64,000 nucleotides of DNA from Prochlorococcus marinus subsp. marinus str. CCMP1375 (lineage in GTDB: Bacteria > Cyanobacteriota > Cyanobacteriia > PCC-6307 > Cyanobiaceae): NCBI RefSeq assembly GCF_000007925.1, contig NC_005042.1:1178001-1242000 (forward strand), in the 5' to 3' direction. Below the pieces are notes generated by a model. It was not told the origin of the DNA and did no database searches. It saw only the letters and a program-made list of their open reading frames with translations. This document shows, one piece after another, positions 8,958 through 15,706 of the stretch; position 1 is the stretch's first letter; each line of letters begins with the position of its first letter. The position numbers were made by a program, and so were the translations under genes.

Positions 8958-10259
8958 ATGTTTATAAAGCTAAAACAATTATATAAAAAAGTTGATCATG
9001 CCTTAGTACCTCCACATGAATTTGTAAGTGAATCTTCATTTAGTCGTTTTATAAATAAATACATTCCTGATTTATTTATAAAACACCAAATAGGGAATAT
9101 TGTACCGATATTCTGGTATCTCTCCACATTACTCTTTTCTCCACTTTCATATTTAATATATAAATTAATTAGTCAATTTTATAAATTCAAAATACTCAAG
9201 ATAGACTTATCTCAAATCGGCTCGATACTTTGGCTTGCAACAATAGCTGCTGACTTAAAAAAGCATAAGTATAAAGGTGATATATTAGTTGCTATTCCAT
9301 ATTTTTATAGAAACCAAAACCAACATATAATAAGCTATGTAGAATCATCTAAATTAGCAAATTATATTTTTATAAGAAATATTTTCATGAGGTTTATTAT
9401 AGCCTCAGCCTCATGGTTTAAGGACTCATCTATAGATACTAGGCATTATGAATGTTATAAAAATAATATATATTCAGAGTATTCAGATAATTTAAGTAAC
9501 TCATTAAAATTTAATATTAATAATAATATAAATGATCCTGAGCTTGAAGAAGCCAGGTTGAACTTTATAGAGTATGCAGGTAAAAAAGGTGTTGTCACAT
9601 TAAATTTAAGGACTTCTGAATTTTACAAAGAAAAGCGTATTTCTATTAGAAATGTCGAGCCATTAGATTACTTTGATGTATGTAGTTATTTAAATTCACA
9701 AGGGTATTCAATAGCCTTTAGCAACTCCCCTGGAACAGAATTAACAAATCTTTTAGATGAAAGCTATATATCATACAGAATATATGATAAGCGTGATAAA
9801 ATTGGTCAGTTTGAAAACCTACTATCTTTAGTAGCTTGTAAGTACTTCATAGGTACATCTACTGGGGCTTCAGTTATACCTTTAATGTTTAATATACCTG
9901 TTTATTGGACCAACATGTACCTACCTATATGGGTCCCTTTGAAGTCAAATGACGTTATCATATGGAAAGATTATTTTGACTCAAATAAAATTAAGATTTC
10001 CTTTAAAGAGTTCATAGAGCTTGGTCTAGACTCACCAGAAATGATGAACTTTAATGCATTAAATAGAATTCATATTACTGTTAATTCCAACTCTAAGAAA
10101 AAACTTCTATCAGGGTTAAAGTTATTTCTAGATTTGCAAAAGGGTAATTCCAACTTCGATTCTTTGTGTTTAAATTATGATGCAGATCTTATTAAAAATT
10201 CAACTTTTCATGCTAAAGTTCGATGGTCCAGTGGATCTAAATCTTTTTATATAAATTAG
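8958..10259 (+). CDS. TIGR04372-like putative glycosyltransferase
   Basis: 433-aa protein with a central segment YFIGTSTGASVIPLMFNIPVYWTN near residues 296-319. This matches what I recall of the TIGR04372 glycosyltransferase-like family, whose C-terminal half is GT-B-like. Two hydrophobic stretches near residues 45-75 could anchor it in the membrane. It is the last gene of the + strand sugar island before pcb, 39 nt after glf, and may use the UDP-Galf made there. The assignment rests on a short motif and context. Confidence 0.65.
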   Translation: MFIKLKQLYKKVDHALVPPHEFVSESSFSRFINKYIPDLFIKHQIGNIVPIFWYLSTLLFSPLSYLIYKLISQFYKFKILKIDLSQIGSILWLATIAADLKKHKYKGDILVAIPYFYRNQNQHIISYVESSKLANYIFIRNIFMRFIIASASWFKDSSIDTRHYECYKNNIYSEYSDNLSNSLKFNINNNINDPELEEARLNFIEYAGKKGVVTLNLRTSEFYKEKRISIRNVEPLDYFDVCSYLNSQGYSIAFSNSPGTELTNLLDESYISYRIYDKRDKIGQFENLLSLVACKYFIGTSTGASVIPLMFNIPVYWTNMYLPIWVPLKSNDVIIWKDYFDSNKIKISFKEFIELGLDSPEMMNFNALNRIHITVNSNSKKKLLSGLKLFLDLQKGNSNFDSLCLNYDADLIKNSTFHAKVRWSSGSKSFYIN

Positions 10260-10305
10260 ACAACTTAATTACTAAAAATTTTTCATTATAGATATTAAAA
10301 GTTAT

Positions 10306-10323
10306 TATAATGGTAATGATAAT
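10306..10323. promoter_or_regulatory. Candidate Fur box upstream of pcb
   Basis: Three adjacent hexamers, TATAAT, GGTAAT and GATAAT, fit the NATWAT-triplet description of a Fur site with one mismatch in 18. It lies 239 nt before the pcb start. Some Prochlorococcus pcb genes, like the related isiA of other cyanobacteria, are known to respond to iron, so a Fur site would be meaningful here. In a genome this A+T rich a chance match is a real possibility. Confidence 0.4.
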
Positions 10324-10325
10324 TT

Positions 10326-10370
10326 CTCAGAATCTTCAGCTCTGAGCAAGCCTTTAAGCAACTGCTGAAG
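10326..10370 (+). promoter_or_regulatory. Possible H-type pseudoknot in the pcb leader
   Basis: Two stems interlock. CTCAGA (10326-10331) pairs with TCTGAG (10341-10346). CTTCAGC (10334-10340), inside the first loop, pairs with GCTGAAG (10364-10370). The spacing (2-nt loop 1, 0-nt loop 2, 17-nt loop 3) suits a coaxially stacked H-type pseudoknot, or the stems could be mutually exclusive alternatives. It is about 190 nt before the pcb start. No known riboswitch class is recognised. Confidence 0.35.
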
Positions 10371-10561
10371 TCTCTACGCAATCCTCTATTTCTTTGACGC
10401 TTATGAAATGAATAGTCGCGTAATAAGAAAATTGGTTTTGCAAATTTTTAAACCACTACATAATTTCCAAGCAATTTAATAAAAACCTTTAACAAATACG
10501 GGCATAAAAATGTTATCGATGTAGTGTTTAGTCATGTTTATATCTAGGAACATCTAAATTT

Positions 10562-11626
10562 ATGCAGACCTACGGAAACCCAGACGTTACTTATGACTAC
10601 TGGGCTGGTAATGCTTCAGTTACCAATCGCTCTGGTCGATTTATTGCCTCGCATGCTGCGCATACAGGGATGATCGCTTTTGGGGCAGGTTCAAACACAC
10701 TTTTTGAACTTTCTCGCTTTGACTCCTCTTTACCAATGGGTGATCAAGGATTTGTATTCCTTCCTCATTTGGCCTCAGTAGGTATTGGCTTTGATGAAGC
10801 TGGGGTATGGACTGGTGCAGGTGTTGTGACTCTTGCGATACTTCACTTAATCCTTTCGATGGTTTATGGAGCAGGAGGCTTACTGCATGCTATTTATTTC
10901 CCTGATGACATGCAAAAAAGTAATGTTCCACAAGCAAGAAAGTTCAAATTGGAATGGGACAACCCAGACAATCAAACTTTTATCCTTGGACACCATTTAA
11001 TATTATTCGGTCTTGCTTGTGCTTGGTTCGTTGAATGGGCACGAATTCACGGAATATATGATCCTGCTATTGGAGCAGTTAGGCAAGTTAATTACAATCT
11101 CGATTTATCAATGATTTGGGAACGACAAGTTAACTTCCTGAATATTGACAGTCTTGAAGATGTTATGGGCGGTCATGCTTTCTTAGCCTTTGCTGAGATT
11201 ACAGGTGGATGTTTCCATGCAATCGCTGGTTCCACAAAATGGGAGGACAAACGATTGGGAGAATATGACAGGTTAAAAGGAGCTGGACTACTTTCAGCAG
11301 AAGCAATTCTTTCCTTCAGCCTTGCTGGTATTGGCTGGATGGCAATTGTTGCTGCTTTCTGGTGTTCACAAAACACAACTGTTTATCCTATAGAGTTTTA
11401 TGGAGAGCCATTAAATCGCGCTTTTGTTATTGCACCAGCTTTTGTTGATTCTATTGATTACAGCAATGGAATTGCACCACTAGGTCATTCTGGACGTTGC
11501 TATACAGCTAATTTCCACTACATTGCTGGATTCTTTGCTTTCCAAGGACATCTTTGGCATGCCCTTCGTGCTATGGGTTATAACTTTAAAGACTTAAGGG
11601 CCAAGTTAAATCCAAGTGCAGCTTGA
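10562..11626 (+). CDS. pcb: Pcb chlorophyll a/b-binding light-harvesting protein (IsiA/CP43 family)
   Basis: Six-helix antenna protein of the IsiA/CP43 family, 354 aa, the usual Pcb length and lacking the large lumenal loop of CP43. The N-terminus MQTYGNPDVTYDYWAGN is diagnostic of Prochlorococcus Pcb/IsiA proteins. Histidines that would ligate chlorophyll recur in the helices (for example SHAAHTGMIAF, ILGHHLILFG, GGHAFLAF, GHLWHALRAMG). It binds divinyl chlorophyll a/b in the thylakoid membrane and feeds PSI or PSII. A strong terminator follows. Low-light strains carry several pcb copies, some iron-responsive; the upstream Fur-like box hints this is one. Confidence 0.93.
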   Translation: MQTYGNPDVTYDYWAGNASVTNRSGRFIASHAAHTGMIAFGAGSNTLFELSRFDSSLPMGDQGFVFLPHLASVGIGFDEAGVWTGAGVVTLAILHLILSMVYGAGGLLHAIYFPDDMQKSNVPQARKFKLEWDNPDNQTFILGHHLILFGLACAWFVEWARIHGIYDPAIGAVRQVNYNLDLSMIWERQVNFLNIDSLEDVMGGHAFLAFAEITGGCFHAIAGSTKWEDKRLGEYDRLKGAGLLSAEAILSFSLAGIGWMAIVAAFWCSQNTTVYPIEFYGEPLNRAFVIAPAFVDSIDYSNGIAPLGHSGRCYTANFHYIAGFFAFQGHLWHALRAMGYNFKDLRAKLNPSAA

Positions 11627-11653
11627 TTTTCTATTAATTACTTGACCACTTCA

Positions 11654-11681
11654 GGCCCCTTATTTATAAGGGGCCCTTTTT
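11654..11681 (+). terminator. Intrinsic terminator after pcb
   Basis: GGCCCCTTAT and ATAAGGGGCC form a near-perfect inverted repeat (11654-11663/11666-11675) followed by a T-rich tract. It begins 27 nt after the pcb stop and is the clearest rho-independent terminator in the window. Confidence 0.9.
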
Positions 11682-11787
11682 ATTTTATTTTTTATAATTA
11701 ATGATTTTTTTCATTAGTATTAATAAGGTTTTCTGTAAGTTAAACTAAGAATAAATTCTTATACAAGAGAAAGTTCCCTATAAGGCA

Positions 11788-11925
11788 ATGGTAAAGATTA
11801 CTAAAGATAAAGAAGCTTCTCCAAAATTGCAAAAATTGGTGTTATTAATATTTGGATTAGGGCCCATATTCATAATGGGTTGGTTCTTAACTTCTCAGGG
11901 TTTCTTCAGTACGCCTGGCACTTAA
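11788..11925 (+). CDS. Small single-span membrane protein, 45 aa
   Basis: ATG to TAA, 45 aa: a charged N-terminus (MVKITKDKEASPKLQK) followed by one hydrophobic helix containing LVLLIFGLGPIFIMGWFL and a short polar tail. It lacks the ExxNGRxAMIG signature of high-light-inducible proteins and does not match PsbI, J, K, L, M, N, T, X, Y or PsaI, J, M as I remember them. It is separated from pcb by the terminator, so it has its own promoter. Its size, topology and neighbour make a thylakoid antenna- or photosystem-associated subunit possible, but that is inference. Confidence 0.65.
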   Translation: MVKITKDKEASPKLQKLVLLIFGLGPIFIMGWFLTSQGFFSTPGT

Positions 11926-11951
11926 AAGCAATCTGATTATTTATAATATTT

Positions 11952-12803
11952 TTAATATGTAGTAAAACTAGGTCTAAAAGGTCCAGAACTGAAAGTACAT
12001 ATTTTTACGCTACAGGTATTACCATCTGAATCTTCCTCTCCATCAACACTTAGGCCTGCATTTATAACTTTAAATTTTGCCTCCAATCCGGCAATACTAT
12101 CAGTTATCACAATGTCTGAAGATGGGTCAAATGAAACAAGGATCTGAGTTGCATTACTTGAGTTCCCTGAACAAGTTGCACGAGTTGAATCAGAACTTAG
12201 GAGCATAGCTCTCATATTTCCAGTACCTACATCTCCTGCTGCACTCCTTGAACAACTTTCAGAGTCAAAAGAAGTCAGGGTGTCAGTAAAATTTTTCGCC
12301 CCTCCGGCTTGATCTTTTACAGCGCTACCATCTGTATTTGAATAAAAAGTTTGAGAATCAATCGTATGGCTGCCTCTCAGCCCAAAAGTATTGTTCAACT
12401 TAATATATGCGTGAGTATATGTATCATTAGCTGGCTTCGTGCCTCCTTGATTTCCAAGATTTACAAAGCCACTTGACAAATCAACTGTAACTGGAGAAGA
12501 AGGTTTCATTGTTATATGACAATTAGCAAGCGAATATGCACTGAAAATTTGATCTTCTAAAGAATCGCTTGGGTTATCGATCGTAAAAGGTTCGGCTGTA
12601 CATAAGCCCATCTCGCTAATCTTTATCTCATACTTGTCAGGAGTCTTAGAACAGAATTTATCCTCAGGATCATCCCAAGTGGTTCCACAAACAGTAAATG
12701 CATCTGCCTTAGCCTCTATAGGATTAAGAAAGAGTCCTAAACATGAAAAAATTAATACCGCAGATGAAAAGTAAAATGATTTTTGTTTGAATAACTTTTT
12801 CAT
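11952..12803 (-). CDS. Secreted cysteine-containing protein, paralogue of the upstream gene
   Basis: 283 aa with a classical signal peptide (KKLFKQK basic start, hydrophobic core, cleavage near EAKADA). The mature part has eight cysteines and shares a pattern with its upstream neighbour: KYEI, G-[LI]-C-T, a TYTH block, L[RK]GS, AGGA-x-[ND]FT, C[ST]GN, and a closing D-x-VIT...GLE-x-KF segment. No Pfam family is recognised. It is last in a minus-strand trio headed by an inverse-autotransporter barrel, 57 nt from its paralogue, and converges on the 45-aa gene. Probably periplasmic or surface-exposed and disulfide-bonded. Confidence 0.8.
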   Translation of the reverse strand: MKKLFKQKSFYFSSAVLIFSCLGLFLNPIEAKADAFTVCGTTWDDPEDKFCSKTPDKYEIKISEMGLCTAEPFTIDNPSDSLEDQIFSAYSLANCHITMKPSSPVTVDLSSGFVNLGNQGGTKPANDTYTHAYIKLNNTFGLRGSHTIDSQTFYSNTDGSAVKDQAGGAKNFTDTLTSFDSESCSRSAAGDVGTGNMRAMLLSSDSTRATCSGNSSNATQILVSFDPSSDIVITDSIAGLEAKFKVINAGLSVDGEEDSDGNTCSVKICTFSSGPFRPSFTTY

Positions 12804-12860
12804 ATTTTTAATAAATTTAAATAAGTTAATAAATTAGATCAAATATAAAAGTTCCTAATT

Positions 12861-13733
12861 CTAGAAAGTGACAAATGCAGGTATAAAGTCACCAGTCCAT
12901 CCCCAACGCGGCTGATAAGATTCAGAGCTATTAGACTCAATTCCCATGCCACTATCAGTAATAGTAAATTTTACTTCAAGACCATTAGTAGCTTCGGTAA
13001 TAACTAAATCAGTGTCTGGATTAAATACACCAACAATACGGGTATTACCAGTACAACTAGAAACTGTTTTCTCATCATCATCTGCCACAACTGCTCTCAC
13101 AACTCCTACCCCAGAGACAGTTCGTTGATAGTTGTAAGTACAAGTTCTAAAATTAAATCCATTAGTGGCCATAGAATGAGTAAAGTCTTGGGCTCCTCCA
13201 GCTAGATCTTTAACAAATTTTGCGGCATCTCCAGGCTCTTGTTGAGAATGGTATGTTCCATTAGTAGTGGTATAACTTCCTTTAAGTTTGAAACTATTAC
13301 CCATAACAATCATCATATGAGTATATGTAGCAGGATCAGGCCTAATTGAAGCCTGGGGAAGAGATATAGCCTGATTTAAGCTACCTAAATCCACTAAAAC
13401 GCCACTGCTATCATCCAATGTAAGAGTGCAGCTAGAGGTATCTAAATGACTTCCTGATAATGGATCACTAGTGCAAATACCTATTTTATATAGAGTTATT
13501 TCGTACTTACTAGGTGTTACATAACAAGCAACATAACCACCTCCAAGAGCAGTGGCAGATGAAAAGTCAGCCGGTGTCCCTCCTCCTTCTATAGCTGTTT
13601 TACAATCTGAAATTCCGAAGGTTTCACTCCAACTTATTTCTGCTTTGGCAGCTTTAGGGCTAAGCAAACCGCTTAGTAAGCTTAAGCTTAAAAACAGGGT
13701 TCTAAACTTTTTAGATTTGAAAAAATTTTTCAT
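12861..13733 (-). CDS. Secreted cysteine-containing protein, first of two paralogues
   Basis: 290 aa. An in-frame start exists at 13823, but the ATG at 13733 opens directly onto a signal peptide (MKNFFKSKKFRTLFLSLS, cleavage near AKA-EIS) and avoids overlapping the barrel gene, so I use it. The mature chain has seven or eight cysteines and the motifs KYEITLYKIGICTSDP, TYTHMMIV, LKGSYTT and TDLVITEATNGLEVKF shared with the downstream paralogue. I do not recognise the family. Placed 31 nt after the barrel gene, it looks like a co-expressed secreted partner, perhaps a separately encoded passenger. Confidence 0.8.
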   Translation of the reverse strand: MKNFFKSKKFRTLFLSLSLLSGLLSPKAAKAEISWSETFGISDCKTAIEGGGTPADFSSATALGGGYVACYVTPSKYEITLYKIGICTSDPLSGSHLDTSSCTLTLDDSSGVLVDLGSLNQAISLPQASIRPDPATYTHMMIVMGNSFKLKGSYTTTNGTYHSQQEPGDAAKFVKDLAGGAQDFTHSMATNGFNFRTCTYNYQRTVSGVGVVRAVVADDDEKTVSSCTGNTRIVGVFNPDTDLVITEATNGLEVKFTITDSGMGIESNSSESYQPRWGWTGDFIPAFVTF

Positions 13734-13764
13734 AGTTGAGTTGATTAAGAAGAAAACAGTTTTT

Positions 13765-14997
13765 TTATATTCCACGAGCACGATTTTGGAATCCTCCAGT
13801 ACTCCTTTCAAGTAGGACTTCATAACGTCGTCTTACAGGTTGAGTCATTTGAGTGACCAAGTTCTGCTTGAGGTTCTTCTTCGCAAACTTCACTGGACGC
13901 GCAGTCCACCTAAACCTTAAGCCGAAAAATGTTTCATCAGTTTTAGGCAAATCGCTATTTTTAACTGTTTTGGCACCTGAAATCTCATTAGAGACCCAAG
14001 CTTCCCAGTTAACATGAGGCGTTGCTTGCCAATTGAAGGAACCTTCTATACCACTGTTGTCTTGAGTATTTTTATAATCCCAGTTAAACCCTTTGACAAA
14101 CACTGCCATCTCTGGATGATTAGGGAACCTGTAACCAGCTTCTACATCCCATCCAGGGACAACTCTTTCGGTATAAACAGTGCCGTTAACAGTAACGTTC
14201 TTTTGCTCAGTCATGGACATATACCAATTATTCCTAAGCTCCCATCCATTCTTTAAATACTCTCCACCTAGACCCAATCTGCTATGAGAATCGCTGTAGT
14301 CGGTCATGCGGTAATCCAAGAAGGCATTAGCACCCATCATTGACTCATTATTAGGACGATGCCTGATCCCCAAACCTAAGTTCGCAGTTGTTCCATCACT
14401 ATTACTGGTTTTTGACAACTTGGCTTGTGAGAACAAAAGTGTTTTGATGTCTCCCTCATCATCAGTCGCCATCTCTCTAAGCTTCATCAAACTATCGAGA
14501 GAGAAGCTGGTTTCAGAATTACTTGTACCATTAATGGAAACAGTGGTTTGAGCAAAGAAAGGAATCTTCTGAATTTGCTGATTGCTATAACTATTCACCA
14601 AGCCATATCCAGCATCAGAAATCAGGCTTTTACCGTCATTAACAATTAAATCTGTATAAGCACTGCCATGCGCATTATTATTTAAAAGAGGCACGAAGCG
14701 TCCAGCATAATCTGCTCCTTTTAAAACAATCCGATCAAGTCGATCTTTTGGCTGATAAACCGTATCATTAGGTCCTATACAAGCGATTGAACGTGGATCC
14801 TCAAAAATATTGCAATCTGCAGGATGATTTACATTTGCTGGCTTTTTTATATGTATCTCTTGAAAATCTGAATTTGCATTTGAAGGTAGTGCTGAAACCT
14901 TGTGTTTAAGAGTTGGATCGCCCTGCGCAGAAGGGAAAGCTGTAAAAGCTACTAATGTCCCTAAAGCTAAAGTTGATCTTTTGCTAAATTTTTTCAA
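13765..14997 (-). CDS. Inverse autotransporter (intimin/invasin-type) beta-barrel protein without passenger
   Basis: 410 aa. A signal peptide (cleavage near SAQG) and a polar linker are followed, from about residue 150, by the IAT_beta pattern: paired strands in LLFSQAKLSKTSNSD, ANLGLGIRHRPNN, MMGANAFLDYRMTD, SRLGLGGEYLKNGWEL, GWDVEAGYRFPNHPEMAVFVKGF, FFGLRFRW. The end, RRRYEVLLERS, matches the alpha-helical linker block that in intimin/invasin leads into Ig-like passenger domains. Here the chain stops about a dozen residues later, so there is no passenger. Two secreted paralogues follow on the same strand. The role is probably an outer-membrane pore or anchor. Confidence 0.8.
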   Translation of the reverse strand: MKKFSKRSTLALGTLVAFTAFPSAQGDPTLKHKVSALPSNANSDFQEIHIKKPANVNHPADCNIFEDPRSIACIGPNDTVYQPKDRLDRIVLKGADYAGRFVPLLNNNAHGSAYTDLIVNDGKSLISDAGYGLVNSYSNQQIQKIPFFAQTTVSINGTSNSETSFSLDSLMKLREMATDDEGDIKTLLFSQAKLSKTSNSDGTTANLGLGIRHRPNNESMMGANAFLDYRMTDYSDSHSRLGLGGEYLKNGWELRNNWYMSMTEQKNVTVNGTVYTERVVPGWDVEAGYRFPNHPEMAVFVKGFNWDYKNTQDNSGIEGSFNWQATPHVNWEAWVSNEISGAKTVKNSDLPKTDETFFGLRFRWTARPVKFAKKNLKQNLVTQMTQPVRRRYEVLLERSTGGFQNRARGI

Positions 14998-15099
14998 TTA
15001 GAAAGTTTATGTATTATTCGTAAATTATATATATGACTTGAAAAAACAACAATTATAAAATGGCTCACAAAATTAAATTTTTCACACTTAACAATTTCT

Positions 15100-15279
15100 T
15101 TATTCACCCCAACGTCGTCCTATCTCAAAGCCCCAAGATTTAGCAAGCTCTACAACTTGCTCATGTCTTTCGCAAGAAGCTAACCTCTCTCTGCGACCAG
15201 GAACTTCGTCTAACGATCCCACCAATTGATTAAGATTATCTATTTTCTCTAAGAATTGGCTTAAGTCTTTTTTAGACAT
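15100..15279 (-). CDS. Nif11-like small protein, 59 aa
   Basis: ATG at 15279 to TAA at 15100. The product begins MSKKDLSQFLEKIDN and ends LAKSWGFEIGRRWGE, which fits the Nif11 fold: an N-terminal amphipathic helix with FLxKI, then a helix ending in A..-GF-I. Nif11 domains serve as leader sequences of lanthipeptide (prochlorosin) precursors in marine picocyanobacteria. This one has no double-glycine site and no core peptide after it, so it is a stand-alone Nif11-type protein rather than a precursor. No LanM gene is in the window. Confidence 0.7.
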   Translation of the reverse strand: MSKKDLSQFLEKIDNLNQLVGSLDEVPGRRERLASCERHEQVVELAKSWGFEIGRRWGE

Positions 15280-15706
15280 GGTTTGAACTTCAGTAACTTT
15301 CTATATAGCAAAAATTAGTTAAGAATTTTTCAAAAGACCTTTTACGCAATAATCTCCTGATATCAAACACTGTCTCAAGGAAATCCCAAGATTTAATCAT
15401 AGGAAGCAGCGCTACTGCCATGTTAAGCTTTGATTTAAGGTTTTCTTAAGATTTTGCCGCTTATGTCTGTAAGCAAGCCTATATTGGAAAGATCAAATAT
15501 TATATGTGTCAAAAAAGACAGGTTAAGGCTTGCCCATGCCCTAGTAAGCGCTATCAAGGAAATATCAATGCGAAAACAAGCCTAGTACTATTTAATTAGT
15601 AAAAGCTTTAAAGATTTAAGGCTGTTAATACAGCTAATCTATGATATGGCTCTTATTTTACAATTTGAGAGATAATTGGTTACGCAATAAAGTTGATTAT
15701 GCATAA
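15280..15706. other. 427-nt intergenic region with a candidate structured RNA
   Basis: No credible coding frame on either strand. It contains a long-range inverted repeat (separate feature) and an 11-bp direct repeat ttacgcaataa near 15342-15352 and 15680-15690. It separates the Nif11-like gene from the end of the ArnT-like gene, both on the minus strand, so it must hold the Nif11 promoter and any terminator of the upstream block. Confidence 0.4.
15473..15533. ncRNA. Candidate structured non-coding RNA
   Basis: GCAAGCCT (15473-15480) pairs with AGGCTTGC (15526-15533). Between them two further small hairpins can form: ATATT...AATAT, and TGTC-AAAAAA-GACA. The whole would fold as a roughly 61-nt three-way arrangement. 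It lies in an otherwise empty gap. The strand cannot be fixed by eye, and it does not carry the Yfr1 core motif. Confidence 0.25.

Larger units (their letters stand above)
10260..10561. promoter_or_regulatory. Upstream region of pcb
   Basis: A 302-nt gap with no credible coding frame. It contains a Fur-like A+T hexamer triplet and, just downstream, two overlapping stem-forming segments described as separate features. The last 60 nt before the ATG are A+T rich. I could not pick a convincing -10/-35 pair by eye. A transcription start upstream of the structured part would give pcb a leader of roughly 200 nt. Confidence 0.5.

Noticed and set aside
10562-11626. Reading this as psbC (CP43) or isiA
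   Set aside because: It lacks the large CP43 lumenal loop and has the Pcb N-terminus and length; IsiA is the same family, but the Prochlorococcus setting makes Pcb the better name.
13734-13823. N-terminal extension of the first secreted paralogue
   Set aside because: It would overlap the barrel gene and place about 30 extra residues before a perfect signal peptide; the ATG at 13733 is better.
15100-15279. Prochlorosin-type lanthipeptide precursor
   Set aside because: No GG cleavage site, no Ser/Thr/Cys core and no LanM in the window.
15342-15690. 11-bp direct repeat ttacgcaataa as an attachment site pair
   Set aside because: Short, A+T rich, only 338 bp apart and with no integrase or tRNA nearby.
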